Positions 45,552 through 55,592 are shown, counted from the first letter of the stretch. The stretch: DNA of 64,000 bases from Desulfospira sp963664655 (GCA_963664655.2 OY761554.1:3720001-3784000); one strand, 5' to 3'. The notes: generated by a model from the sequence alone, not told the origin. Made by a program: numbers and translations.

Positions 45552-48500
45552 TCATTCTTTGACCCGGTAAAAAATGCCGTAAAACGCCGGGACAAACAAC
45601 AGGGTAATCCCTGTGGCAAAAACCAGCCCGATCATGATGGCCACGGCCATGGGCTGCCACATGACACCACCCCCCAAATAAAGGGGGATCAGTCCTAATG
45701 TGGTGGTCAGGGTGGTGAGCATGATGGGCCGGAACCGCTGGCTGCACGCATCTTCTATGGCTTTGGCCGGGGGTTTGTTGAATTCGGTTTTTTCAATTTC
45801 GATCCGGTCGATGAGCACAATGGCGTTGTTGATCACAATCCCGGCCAGGGAAATTACCCCGAGAAAGGCCATGAACCCGAAATAGGATCTAAACACGATC
45901 AGCCCGATGACCACGCCGATAATCCCCAGGGGAATAGTTGACAGCACCATAATGGTTTTCCGGATTCCGTTGAACTGGAAGATCAGCAGGAACACAATGA
46001 TACAGCCGGAAAGGGGCAGGTATTGGATGACGGCGGACATGTTTTCCTGGGTGTTTTCGGCGTCCCCGCCAAATTCATATTTATAGCCTGACGGCCAGTC
46101 CCTGGCTTTTTCATCCAGCCAGGCCTGCATCCCGTCGTTGACCTCAGAGGCCGTGGCCCCTTCCCTGAGTTCCGAGGTAATGGTGATGCTCCGGGACAGC
46201 CCGTAATGCATGATTTTGGCATAATCCCATTGGGGAACAATGGTGGCCACCTGGCTTAACGGAACGGCCTTGCCCGTGGACTGGACAAATACGTTGATGT
46301 TTTCCAGGTCCTGAAGGGTCCGGGTGGAGAACTGCCGGCTGCGCATGAGAATGGAAAGGCTGTCCTGGCCTTCCCGGAAAGTCCCGGCCTTGTAGCCGGT
46401 AAGGCCCGTCTGGAGGCTGACGGCAATGTCTTCATTTGTCACCCCGGCCTTTCTGGCCTTTATGGCGTCAATATCAATGATGAATTTTAACAGCTTTGGC
46501 CCCCAGTCATCCATGACGTTTTTGGTGCCTGAAACCTGGTTTAACTGGTCTTTTGTTTCTGCGGCAAGCCGGTACAGGACATCCTGGTCCCTTCCTAAAA
46601 TCCTGATTTCAACCGGGGTGCCGCCGCCGCCCTGGCCTAAGGAGGATACTTTGATGTCGGCATTGGGAAAGGTGTTAAAACAGAAGGTGTCCAGTTCTTC
46701 AATGATCTTTGAATTCACATCGCCGGAACTGGTGTTGACAAGGATGTGGGCATAGCTTGAGTTGGCCTCGTCCGGGGTATACCCCAGATCGTAGGATTCG
46801 GGGCCTTCGCCGATATAAGAGGACCAGTCCGTAATCCCCTCGGGCTGATCCGGGCCGGTTTTCAGGGTGGCCATGTATTCCTCAAGGGATTTCACCAGTT
46901 CCGCGGTCTGGTCAATATGGGTACCCAGGGCCAGGTTGATATCCACGGTAATCATGTTCCGGTCACTGTCCGGGAAAAAGATAAACGGGACCAGGCCAAA
47001 CCCTTTCAGGGAAATAAAAAAGGCGGCAAACATTGAAATAACAAAGATAAGCTTGGCCTTCATCACCCATTTTAGAACAAACGCGTACATCTTGTTTAAC
47101 TGGTCAAACAGGGAGAATTTGGGAGATCCCCCCTCCTTTTTCTTTATTTTGACAAAATAATAGGCCATCAGCGGGATAATGGTCAGGCTCATGAGCCAGG
47201 AAGAGACCAGGGCAAAGGTAATCACCACAAAAAGCGGCCCCATGATGTCCCCCATGTTGGATTCCGCCAGAAAAAAGGCTAAAAATGCCGCCGAAGTGGT
47301 CAGGGTGGAAATCAGCAGGGGAACCATCAGTTCATTGCAGGTTTCAAGGGCCGCATCCATCCGGTCCTTGCCAGCTTCCAGTTTAACGATAAAGGACTCG
47401 GATACCACAATGCCGTTGTCCACCATCATGCCTAAGGCCATGATCAGCGCGGCCAGGGTCACCTGGTTGAGCCCCATATGAATGACCCCCATGAGCATCA
47501 GGGTCATGATAGTGACCAACGGGATGAGCCCGGCCACCACAAGGCCCGTGCGAAACCCTAAAAACACCAGCATGACAGCCATGACAATAACGATACTCTG
47601 GATCAGGTTGCCGATGAAATTGTCAATGGAATGCTGGACATAACCGTCCAGGGAGGCCAGGCGGATGATCTCAAAGCCTAAGGGCAGCCGGTTGTTGTAC
47701 GCCTTGATCCGTTCTTCCACCATGTTTCCCAGGGTAATGATATTGGCCTGGTCTTTAAGGGAAATGGCCAGGGAAATGGCCGGTTTCCCATTGACCCGGA
47801 CCAGGCTGGCGGGGGGATCTTTATAGGTTTTTTTAATGGTGGTGATGGCCTCTAAAAAAACGGTTTCCCCCTTGTCGCCAATGGGGATAATGGTTTTTCT
47901 CAAGTCTTCAATGGTGTCAAAATTGCCAGTGGGTTCAAGGATGAGCCGTTTTTCCCCTAAATTGATTTCTCCGCCGGAGTCCAGAATGTTGGTTTCTTTG
48001 ATGATCTGCCCAAGTTTCTGGACCGTCAGGCCGTATTCGCTCAGGCGCGTGGTGTCAAATTCCACCACCACCTGCTGTTCCTGGACCCCGCCCAGTTCCA
48101 CCTTGGCCGAATCGGGCAGGGTGATCAGGTCGTCCCTGATCCGTTTGGCCACATCTTCCATGTCGGCAAAGGAAAATTCATCTGAAATCAGCCCCAGGAT
48201 AATGCCGTATACCACCCCGACATCATCATCGTTGAGCTTGGGAACCACCCCTGAAGGCAGCGTGGTGATGTCTTCTAATTTTCGACGCAGTTCATCCCAG
48301 ACCCCCTGAAGGTCTTCTTCGGTCACCTCGTCCTTGAGCTCAACCGTGACCACGGAAAGGCCGGTTCTGGACTGGGAGGAAATGGTTTTGACTTCAGGAA
48401 TTTCCTGGACCACCTCTTCAATATTCTTGCTGACCAGAAGTTCCACCCGCTCGGGGTTGGCACCGGGGAAATAAGAAACAATGGTGGCCACCCGCACCAC

Positions 48501-48620
48501 GTAAGGGGGCATGCTGTCCCGGGGAAGCCCCTTGTAAAGGGCAATCCCCAGAAGGACCACAATGGTCAGCAGACTCAGTGAAATCCGGTTTTTCTTTATG
48601 GCAAACGCTGTAAGGTTCAT
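45552..48620 (-). CDS. RND efflux permease (AcrB/CusA superfamily)
   Basis: A 1022-residue inner-membrane proton-driven pump. Full RND architecture: TM1 near ISLSLLTIVVLLGIALYKGL, a large periplasmic loop, TM2-TM6, a second loop, then TM8-12. The TM4 motif is GMMVDNGIVVSESF, with a single Asp where drug pumps of the AcrB type have Asp-Asp. The second half has GIVINNAIVLIDRIE. Substrate is unknown. Adaptor and TolC-type genes precede it. Confidence 0.93.
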   Translation of the reverse strand: MNLTAFAIKKNRISLSLLTIVVLLGIALYKGLPRDSMPPYVVRVATIVSYFPGANPERVELLVSKNIEEVVQEIPEVKTISSQSRTGLSVVTVELKDEVTEEDLQGVWDELRRKLEDITTLPSGVVPKLNDDDVGVVYGIILGLISDEFSFADMEDVAKRIRDDLITLPDSAKVELGGVQEQQVVVEFDTTRLSEYGLTVQKLGQIIKETNILDSGGEINLGEKRLILEPTGNFDTIEDLRKTIIPIGDKGETVFLEAITTIKKTYKDPPASLVRVNGKPAISLAISLKDQANIITLGNMVEERIKAYNNRLPLGFEIIRLASLDGYVQHSIDNFIGNLIQSIVIVMAVMLVFLGFRTGLVVAGLIPLVTIMTLMLMGVIHMGLNQVTLAALIMALGMMVDNGIVVSESFIVKLEAGKDRMDAALETCNELMVPLLISTLTTSAAFLAFFLAESNMGDIMGPLFVVITFALVSSWLMSLTIIPLMAYYFVKIKKKEGGSPKFSLFDQLNKMYAFVLKWVMKAKLIFVISMFAAFFISLKGFGLVPFIFFPDSDRNMITVDINLALGTHIDQTAELVKSLEEYMATLKTGPDQPEGITDWSSYIGEGPESYDLGYTPDEANSSYAHILVNTSSGDVNSKIIEELDTFCFNTFPNADIKVSSLGQGGGGTPVEIRILGRDQDVLYRLAAETKDQLNQVSGTKNVMDDWGPKLLKFIIDIDAIKARKAGVTNEDIAVSLQTGLTGYKAGTFREGQDSLSILMRSRQFSTRTLQDLENINVFVQSTGKAVPLSQVATIVPQWDYAKIMHYGLSRSITITSELREGATASEVNDGMQAWLDEKARDWPSGYKYEFGGDAENTQENMSAVIQYLPLSGCIIVFLLIFQFNGIRKTIMVLSTIPLGIIGVVIGLIVFRSYFGFMAFLGVISLAGIVINNAIVLIDRIEIEKTEFNKPPAKAIEDACSQRFRPIMLTTLTTTLGLIPLYLGGGVMWQPMAVAIMIGLVFATGITLLFVPAFYGIFYRVKE

Positions 48621-48664
48621 TAAAATTTTCCCAAAGGTTATGGGGTCAGTATGTTAGGGTTAAG

Positions 48665-49819
48665 CTACCACTGGTTCACCGGGTCATCCAAAAGCTTGAC
48701 CGTCATTTTATCCGTGAGCAGCTGAAGGCCTGATGTGGCCACCATCTGCCCTGTCTGAAGCCCTTTTTTGACCAAAAATCCCTTTTTGGTCAGATCACCG
48801 ATTTCAATATTCTGTTTCCGGATGGTGCCGGTGTTGTCATTGCCTTTGTCAACGATAAAGACAAAGTTGGTTCCCTGGTCTTCGCCAATGCCGTCGGACG
48901 GAACATAAAGGCCGGTTTGCTGGGCTGATTCCCCAAAATCAAAGGTGACCTGGGCGGCCATGCCCGGCCTTAGCCGGGGATCTTCGGACCGGATGTCCAC
49001 GGTAACCGGATAGGTGGGGGCGTCGGTTGAGCCGTAGGACACCTCGGTGACCTCGCCTTTAAATTCCACATCCTTTAGGGGGGAAAAGGTCACCTGGCAG
49101 GGCATGCCGGTTTTGATCCGTGCAATGTACAAATCCGAGACATCCACGGCCACCTCCAGGTTTCCGATGCCGTTCAGGGTCAGTACCGGGCTGCCCGGAG
49201 AAATTTCCTCATTTTCTTCTACGGGGATGCTGTTGACAATCCCGGTAAAGGGAGCGGTAAGCTTGGTATATTTGAGCTGGTTCTGGGCGGCCTGGAGCTT
49301 TGATTTTTCTGTGGTGATCCGGGACCGGGCCGCCTCAAGGCTGGCCTGTGCGGTTTCATAGTCCCCCCGGGCCTTTTCAAACTCACTTAAGGAGACATTG
49401 TCATTCTCGTAGAGTTTCTGGACCCGGTCATAGTTGGAGCTTGTGGTGTACACGTTGGTCTGGGCGGATTTGGCATCGGCGCCGGCGGTTTTGACCCCGG
49501 CCCGGGAGGATTCCACCTCGATCTTGATATCGGTTTCGTCGAGTTCCGCCAACAGGGTGCCCGCAGCCACCCGGTCGCCGACTTTTACGGGAATCTGTTC
49601 AATGGTCCCGTTGACCTTAAAACTCAAGACGGCCTCTTTTGTGGCCCTGGCCGTGCCGCTGAAACTCTGGTTCATGGCCTGGGTCTGGGGGGTAAGCACC
49701 ACATACCTGACCGGGCGGACAGGGGGCTCTTTTTCCTGTTCCGTTACAGTATCATGGCCACTGCAGCCGGACAGCAGCAGGGCCACACATGCGAAAATGG
49801 CTAAATGCTTGGATTTCAT
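48665..49819 (-). CDS. RND periplasmic adaptor lipoprotein (HlyD/MFP)
   Basis: A 384-residue membrane fusion protein with a lipobox (LLLSGCSGHD). A lipoyl-like half domain (VGDRVAAGTLLAELDETDIK), a helical hairpin (about 95-165) and the matching half (LTAPFTGIVNSIPVEENEEI) appear in order, followed by beta-barrel and membrane-proximal domains. It would link the pump to the TolC-type channel encoded 9 bases upstream. Confidence 0.93.
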   Translation of the reverse strand: MKSKHLAIFACVALLLSGCSGHDTVTEQEKEPPVRPVRYVVLTPQTQAMNQSFSGTARATKEAVLSFKVNGTIEQIPVKVGDRVAAGTLLAELDETDIKIEVESSRAGVKTAGADAKSAQTNVYTTSSNYDRVQKLYENDNVSLSEFEKARGDYETAQASLEAARSRITTEKSKLQAAQNQLKYTKLTAPFTGIVNSIPVEENEEISPGSPVLTLNGIGNLEVAVDVSDLYIARIKTGMPCQVTFSPLKDVEFKGEVTEVSYGSTDAPTYPVTVDIRSEDPRLRPGMAAQVTFDFGESAQQTGLYVPSDGIGEDQGTNFVFIVDKGNDNTGTIRKQNIEIGDLTKKGFLVKKGLQTGQMVATSGLQLLTDKMTVKLLDDPVNQW

Positions 49820-49828
49820 TGGCTTTTC

Positions 49829-52213
49829 CTATGAATCTCTTTTTGAGGTGGTTTCCATATATTCTTTTAACCGACTGAGAAAGGCCTGCTTCTCGTCAGG
49901 GGGGTCAAGGAAATAAAACCGGCCCGTGGCCCGTTCCATTTCCAGAAAATCAAGCACAAACTGGTATTTGGCCGAGGCCAGGGCCCGCTCGCTGTTGAGT
50001 TTGGTGTTCTGGGCATCCACCAGTTCAGTGACGCTGTTGCGGCCTTCGGCGTATCCGGCCTGCATGATGTCAAAGCTTTTCAGGGCCGCCTCATACCGGG
50101 CATTGGCCAGGGAAATTTCCCGGGCCGATACGGCGGCAGTTTCAAGCTTTGACCGGATATCTAAATGAAGCTGGTTAACGGCGTCTCTTTCCTGTAATTT
50201 GAGCTGGGACAGTTCAAGACGGCTCTGGGCCAGTTCCTTTTGGCTGCCCCCCCCTGTAAACAGGGGCCATGTCGCGGTCAGGGAAACCGACCAGGGATGA
50301 TCCAGGTCAGAGCTGGTGTTCTGCCGGACCTCATATTCATCCAGGATTTTTTCTATATTGGCCTCAAGACCGACACTGGGCAGATACAAGGCCCGTTTTT
50401 TATTGAGCACCAGCCGCTCCTGGGCCTTGATATTTTCCTGAATCTGTTTGAGTTCAGGCAGATACCGGTCCGCTTCAGTGACCAGAAAATTACTGAACGT
50501 TTGAACCTGTTTTAAATTGTTGAGAAACCGGTATACGGAAGGATCCGTGATCATCAGCTCAATGCCCTTGTCCGGCCCCACATCCTCCAAGGAGAAATCC
50601 CTCAGGATGGGCCGGTCCAGGATCTGGTTGAGCTGCATCCGGGCGGTCTGAAAATCCCGGAACGCATCGTTGAGGCTGATCTGGTTGGCGGCCTGTTCAC
50701 TTTCCCACCGGCTCACCTCGGCCAGGTTGACGGTTCCCACGGCCGCTTTATTTCTGGCGATCTCCAGGTTTTTGCGGGTCACGCCCAGGTTGTCATTATG
50801 AATGTTCTGGGTGCTCATGGCCAGCAGCAGGTTGATATAGGCCCTGGAAGCGGTCAGCACCGTATCCAGGAGGGTGGCCTTTTCACTGTATTGCCGGGCC
50901 CCGGTCAAGATCTTCTGGACGGCCAGGTTGGCCAGAAGGTCGTCTGAAAAAACCGTCTGTTGTAAACCGGCACCGGCCGACAAGGTGGTCTGGGCATTAT
51001 ACGTCCGGGCGATGTTCACCCGGTTTTTATCGATTCTTGTCAGGCCTGCCGATACGCTGACCTGGGGAAACAGGGCTGCCCGGGCGATCTGTGCCTGGGT
51101 TTCCTGGATCTTTGTGTCCGCCTGTGAGGAAAGATAGGAAAGGTTTCGTTCAAGGGCTTCTAAAATCACCCCTTTAAGCTGAAGCCCGGGTCCCCCCTGG
51201 TGAAGTTTTTCAAGATTGATGAGCCGCGCCCTGGCCGCGGTTTCAAAAGACGGGTAATAATCAATTTTTTTCATGGTATCCACATTGAGGACAAAGTTGT
51301 TGGAGTAACTGGATATGGATACGGGCAGGGTCCCGGCGTCAGCGCCTTCAAGAATGTCCAGGACATTAATGGCCACCCGGCGGGCCATGGTGTTGAGGTT
51401 CCGGTCCGGGGCAATGGACGACAAAGCCCCGAGCCTTACATGGGATTCACCGAGCAGGGCAAAGGAGGGCAGCCGACGCCGATTGACTTCTGCAATGATT
51501 CTGGCCATCTGCTCATCCCCGTTTTCTGTAAACACCGGGACCAGATAAACCGCATCGGAAGCTAAGGGGACCTGGGGGATGCCCGGTTCAATATGGTCCG
51601 GATCAATGGTGGCAATGGAAAAGGTCGAATCCGGGGCAATGGTTTTTAAAATGGTGGTGAAATAGGTTTCAAGGGCCTTTAAGACCGCCCGGTCATCCTT
51701 TGGCAGGACCACGCTCAAATGCCGGTAGTCGCACAGGGATTTAAAGGTTTTAAGGTCCTGCTCCACATCAAAGTGGGATTCAATATAGTTTAAATTGCGG
51801 ACGCCGGAACCGCCTTCCGGAGACCGGGGGGCCCCCTGAAGCCTGGCATCCATAACGCCCACGGCAATCAGCGGCCGGGGATACTGATTAAGGTGGATCA
51901 GCCGGTCACTGAGGTCTACCCCAAGCCCGATAAAACAGCCCGCCCCCTTTTGGGTGAGCAGGCGGGCAATGGATTCAATGCTTTTTCCCCGGGGATTCAC
52001 GGGGACGGTGCGGTTCTGATACCGGATGTCGGCCCGGCTTTTCATGAGGGTGTTGATTTCCTCTTTAATCTGCTGGGCAAAGAGTTCAAGCCCGGTTTCT
52101 TCATTGGCACCGTTGATAAAAGTGATGGTGTAAACCGGCCTGGCGCAGGCTATATTTCCCGCTAGAATCAGCAGGCAGCCAGCAAGGGCCGGTATCAGTT
52201 TTTTGATTTTCAT
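49829..52213 (-). CDS. Substrate-binding-protein domain fused to TolC-type outer-membrane channel
   Basis: A 794-residue exported protein, far longer than TolC (about 450-490). After a signal peptide, residues 27-320 resemble an ABC_sub_bind periplasmic protein: VYTITFINGANEETGLELFA, FIGLGVDLSDRLIHLNQYPR, SDAVYLVPVFTENGDEQMAR, and RLPSFALLGESHVRLGALSS. From about 345 on it is a TolC/OEP protein with two long helical repeats: LFPQVSVSAGLTRIDKNRVN, SRAYINLLLAMSTQNIHNDN, ALYLPSVGLEANIEKI and FDIMQAGYAEGRNSVTELVD. It is the first gene of the pump operon. Confidence 0.88.
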   Translation of the reverse strand: MKIKKLIPALAGCLLILAGNIACARPVYTITFINGANEETGLELFAQQIKEEINTLMKSRADIRYQNRTVPVNPRGKSIESIARLLTQKGAGCFIGLGVDLSDRLIHLNQYPRPLIAVGVMDARLQGAPRSPEGGSGVRNLNYIESHFDVEQDLKTFKSLCDYRHLSVVLPKDDRAVLKALETYFTTILKTIAPDSTFSIATIDPDHIEPGIPQVPLASDAVYLVPVFTENGDEQMARIIAEVNRRRLPSFALLGESHVRLGALSSIAPDRNLNTMARRVAINVLDILEGADAGTLPVSISSYSNNFVLNVDTMKKIDYYPSFETAARARLINLEKLHQGGPGLQLKGVILEALERNLSYLSSQADTKIQETQAQIARAALFPQVSVSAGLTRIDKNRVNIARTYNAQTTLSAGAGLQQTVFSDDLLANLAVQKILTGARQYSEKATLLDTVLTASRAYINLLLAMSTQNIHNDNLGVTRKNLEIARNKAAVGTVNLAEVSRWESEQAANQISLNDAFRDFQTARMQLNQILDRPILRDFSLEDVGPDKGIELMITDPSVYRFLNNLKQVQTFSNFLVTEADRYLPELKQIQENIKAQERLVLNKKRALYLPSVGLEANIEKILDEYEVRQNTSSDLDHPWSVSLTATWPLFTGGGSQKELAQSRLELSQLKLQERDAVNQLHLDIRSKLETAAVSAREISLANARYEAALKSFDIMQAGYAEGRNSVTELVDAQNTKLNSERALASAKYQFVLDFLEMERATGRFYFLDPPDEKQAFLSRLKEYMETTSKRDS

Positions 52214-53150
52214 TTAAGGGTTTACCCTTTCCCCCTTGACGCCTTTGCCGGGGTGCGTTAAAAAACGGTGGTCTATTCCTTATGTTATATAAGCGGAATG
52301 GGTTGCGGTTTCCTTATTAAGACTGTCCGGGGTATACTTATAATATGAATCAGCCGACCGGGTCAAACACAAATGGCAGTATGCCGGCAATGGCTTTTAC
52401 TCAAGGAAATCAATCAACAGACAGACAGCCATGTCCTGCCCCACCCTTTCCGTATAACCGTCATACCCTGAAGGGCAGAAACCGGACGGCTTGGATTATC
52501 CAACCAAGCACCGCCCACAACGAAAAATGAAAGTCTTTTCAGCTTGTTGGTGAGACTTTCTTATAAAAAAGAAGTAAATTTATAGGGGTTGCCCCGGTGT
52601 ATTTTGTGAAAACCTGTTTGGGGCGCACCAAGCGAGCGGGGACGTTGAGCTTTAGACCGGCACAACCGGTGTGAAATGTGTTTTTTAATCTTTTTTTCGT
52701 ACATTAGAAAAAAATCGGCCGCCTGAGCAAAACACTTTAACCGGGTAGTAAAATGACCTCAATAATGTCTATAACATGCTGAAATATTGATCTAATTTAT
52801 AGCTTTTGCCAGGGGCTGTTTTTTCCGGTTATTCAGAAAATGGCCGGATGAACAGAGGGGATATTGACGAATTTGTAAAAAAAAACCTTGAATTGTAATG
52901 AATAATCAGATAGTTAAGATATAAAACAACCAACTAGGTGTTTTCATGGGTTTTTGGGTTCCAAGTAGTCAAAAAAATATCGTGTTCCCGTCTATACCGG
53001 CTTATATACAGTGTCGGCAGGGTGAGGTGCATTCCCCATTGATGAAAATATGAGAATTTTACGCCATGGGGGGGGCCACATTAACTGGGGGGGGTAAATT
53101 TACTGCACACATGCCTTGTGCAGGTCTGATAATGTAAGGAGATTGTATTG
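52214..53150. other. Long gene-free stretch before the exopolysaccharide locus
   Basis: About 940 bases between divergent operons. It holds repeat copy D, then AT-rich sequence with poly-G runs near 53071-53096. No reliable promoter could be assigned; the EPS-operon promoter is presumably here. The ORFs seen are repeat-derived. Confidence 0.5.
52452..52565 (-). repeat. Dispersed repeat, copy D
   Basis: Read on the minus strand it starts AGAAAGTCTCACCAACAAGC and continues with GACTTTCATTTTTCGTTGTG, GCTTGGTTGGATAATCCAAG and GTTTCTGCCCTTCAGGGTAT before GACGGTTATA. It is a complete member of the family. Confidence 0.8.
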
Positions 53151-54548
53151 ATGCGTTCTAAAACATTGTTGAACATAACGGTCCTGCTGGTGTGCTGTAT
53201 GGTTATCGGATGTGCGGGGACGGCCCAGAAGGCTGAAGACACCGCCCCGGAACCTGCAGCGGCGGAAGAATCCCAAAGTTCTTTCCATAAATCGCAGCTG
53301 CACGACTGTGAGCCCGTTGACACCACCGGTTATGTTAAAAAAGTTGACAATTTTATGCTGATATTTGATCCTTCGGCTTCAATGACACAGACGGTAACGG
53401 CATCCCGGTCATGCATGTCCTGCCATACGGCTTACCAGGACCAGAAATTTGCTGAAGACCATGCGGTCCAGTATGGTGGCAGGGAATTTGAAAAGAAAGG
53501 GGTCCTGAAACTGTTTACCGGCCGGCAGAAAGAGGAAATTACCGAACAGGACCGGGTCAACCGCTGCTGTGAATGCCACCAGGACTCCCTGTCAAACAAA
53601 CTCGAGTTCGGCCGGAGCCTGGCCGCCTGCATGAATGACAGCATCCCTGATTTTGACTATAACAGTGCCCTGAGAACCTTTGGATATCCCGTGTATACAC
53701 AGCTTGGCAACGGGCCCAAACCTTACGACCGTGACGAATACGGCCATGCTATAAGGAAGCTTTACGAAGCGGACGGGGCAAGCCCGCTGTGGGTCACCCT
53801 CCGGGCGGCGGGCCGGGACTGGTATGCCCATAAGGGAAAGATTGCCGTCATCATCATCAGCGACGGCATGGATATGGGAGAAAAAGAGGTCCTGACCGCA
53901 GAAGAGCTAAAGCTTCGCTACCGGAATGATATCTGTATTTACACGGTACAGATCGGGTATGATGTAAAGGGGGGCGAGACCCTGGAAAGAATTGCTGACG
54001 CCGGCCGGTGCGGGGCGTTTTTTACCGGGCAGGACCTCAACTCCAAAGAGGGCATGGAAAATTTTGTGCGCGAGGTGTTCCTTAAACCGGCACCGGCGAC
54101 GGCCGGTGACAGTGACGGTGACGGGGTCCCGGATGATATGGATGACTGCCCGGATACCGAGCCCGGCGTACCGGTGGATGACCGGGGCTGCTGGAAACTG
54201 TCGGTCATTGCCGATGTCCTGTTTGACTTTGACAAGTACGTGCTTCGCCCCGAAGGCAAAGAGGTCCTCAACAAGGTGGCGGCCCTGATGAACAAGCACC
54301 CATACCTTAACCTGCATTTAAGCGGCCATACCGATAACTACGGCAGCATGAAATACAACATCAGGCTGTCCAAAAACAGAACTCAGGCAGGGTTCAACTA
54401 TTTGAAAAAGCAGGGGATAGACCCTGAGAGAATATCGTTGAGCTGGCATTCTTTCTCCATTCCGGTGGCAACCAATGAAACCGATGAGGGACGGCAGCTC
54501 AACCGGAGGCTTGAGTTTAAATTTACAAAAGTTAGGAAAAGCAAATAG
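53151..54548 (+). CDS. Di-haem vWA-OmpA outer-membrane lipoprotein
   Basis: A 465-residue lipoprotein with a lipobox ending VIGC (Cys21). A vWA domain has a MIDAS-type DPSAS at 73-77. Between that strand and the rest of the domain (DYNSALRTFGYPVYTQLG, IAVIIISDGMDMG) lies an insertion of roughly 70 residues carrying two CxxCH motifs, CMSCH (88-92) and CCECH (139-143). These are c-type haem attachment sequences. A thrombospondin type 3-like Ca loop (DSDGDGVPDDMDDCPD) and a peptidoglycan-binding OmpA domain (LSGHTDNYGSMKYNIRLSKN) follow. The start at 53151 has AAGGAGA upstream. The gene ends 9 bases before wza, heading the exopolysaccharide operon. Confidence 0.88.
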   Translation: MRSKTLLNITVLLVCCMVIGCAGTAQKAEDTAPEPAAAEESQSSFHKSQLHDCEPVDTTGYVKKVDNFMLIFDPSASMTQTVTASRSCMSCHTAYQDQKFAEDHAVQYGGREFEKKGVLKLFTGRQKEEITEQDRVNRCCECHQDSLSNKLEFGRSLAACMNDSIPDFDYNSALRTFGYPVYTQLGNGPKPYDRDEYGHAIRKLYEADGASPLWVTLRAAGRDWYAHKGKIAVIIISDGMDMGEKEVLTAEELKLRYRNDICIYTVQIGYDVKGGETLERIADAGRCGAFFTGQDLNSKEGMENFVREVFLKPAPATAGDSDGDGVPDDMDDCPDTEPGVPVDDRGCWKLSVIADVLFDFDKYVLRPEGKEVLNKVAALMNKHPYLNLHLSGHTDNYGSMKYNIRLSKNRTQAGFNYLKKQGIDPERISLSWHSFSIPVATNETDEGRQLNRRLEFKFTKVRKSK

Positions 54549-54557
54549 GAAAAATCT

Positions 54558-55592
54558 ATGAAACGTGCAACGGTAAGTTTACTCTTTGTTTTTTTCCTGT
54601 CCGCATGCGGCTCTCCTGAAGTCGGCATACAAGAGGACGTTATTTACAACCGCCCCATGCCCAAGTACGAGTTTGAGTATGAACTTGGGCCCGGCGATGT
54701 TATGGAAATTGTTTACCACTACACCCCGCGCCCGGATACCAACGAATATTATCTGGCCGTCGGCGATGTGGTCCGGGTTGAATTTGCCTTTCACCCGGAA
54801 GTCAACCGGAACGTAACGGTGACGCCGGACGGCAACGTGTCCATGCCACAGCGCGGGGACGTCAAGGCCCTGGGCCTGACCCCGACCCAGCTTCAAAAAA
54901 AGCTGACCCAGCTGTACAGCGACGACTTTATTGACCCGATCATCACCATCACCATGGTGGAATACAACCGGACCATTGACCATCTCAAACGGGCCATTAC
55001 CACAGCGGCCCGCGGGCAGAGCAAGCTGACCAGCATCCGGCCTGACGGATATATTTCCTTTCCGGTTATCCGGGATGTATATGCCAAAGGCAAGACCCTT
55101 CCCGAGCTAAAAGAGATTGTCCAGGGGGAATATTCACAACAGGTGGACAACCTGACCGTGACCCTGATCCTCAAAGAGGTTCATGCCAACCTGGTCTATA
55201 TTATGGGCGAAATCGGAACCCCCGGTTATTTTCTGATGGAACATCCGTACACGGTCAGCCAGCTGGCGGCCCGGGCCGGCGGTCTTTTGAATACCGCGGA
55301 ACGAAGCTCTATTCTGGTGATCACCCGGGATAAGGAAAGACGGCCCTGGGGCCGGATCGTTAATTTGAAAAAAGTGGTTGAGGATGGTGATATGAGCCAG
55401 GATATTGTACTGAACCAGTATGATGTGGTGTATGTGCCGAAATCAAAAATTGCCAGGGCAAATCTGTTTGTTGAACAATACATCAACAACATGATACCAT
55501 CCAATCTCATCGGCCCCTATGACATGGGCGGCACATTGTTGAATACCCGTCCCATTATCAATGACGGTATCGGTAATACGAATATGCCTTAA
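54558..55592 (+). CDS. Polysaccharide export protein Wza-type, copy 1
   Basis: A 344-residue outer-membrane lipoprotein (LSACGS lipobox). It has a Poly_export domain (YELGPGDVMEIVYHY, AVGDVVRVEFAFHPEVNRNV) and SLBB-type beta-grasp segments (YIMGEIGTPGYFLMEHPYTV). It would form the polysaccharide exit channel. This copy is closely matched by the gene at 57993, roughly 70 percent identical by eye. It starts the first of two tandem export modules. Confidence 0.9.
   Translation: MKRATVSLLFVFFLSACGSPEVGIQEDVIYNRPMPKYEFEYELGPGDVMEIVYHYTPRPDTNEYYLAVGDVVRVEFAFHPEVNRNVTVTPDGNVSMPQRGDVKALGLTPTQLQKKLTQLYSDDFIDPIITITMVEYNRTIDHLKRAITTAARGQSKLTSIRPDGYISFPVIRDVYAKGKTLPELKEIVQGEYSQQVDNLTVTLILKEVHANLVYIMGEIGTPGYFLMEHPYTVSQLAARAGGLLNTAERSSILVITRDKERRPWGRIVNLKKVVEDGDMSQDIVLNQYDVVYVPKSKIARANLFVEQYINNMIPSNLIGPYDMGGTLLNTRPIINDGIGNTNMP

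Noticed and set aside
52345..52530. 61-residue frame before the EPS locus
   Set aside because: Its second half is translated repeat copy D.
52570..53140. Possible riboswitch or sigma-54 promoter ahead of the EPS operon
   Set aside because: No GG-N10-GC element or known riboswitch core was found by eye.
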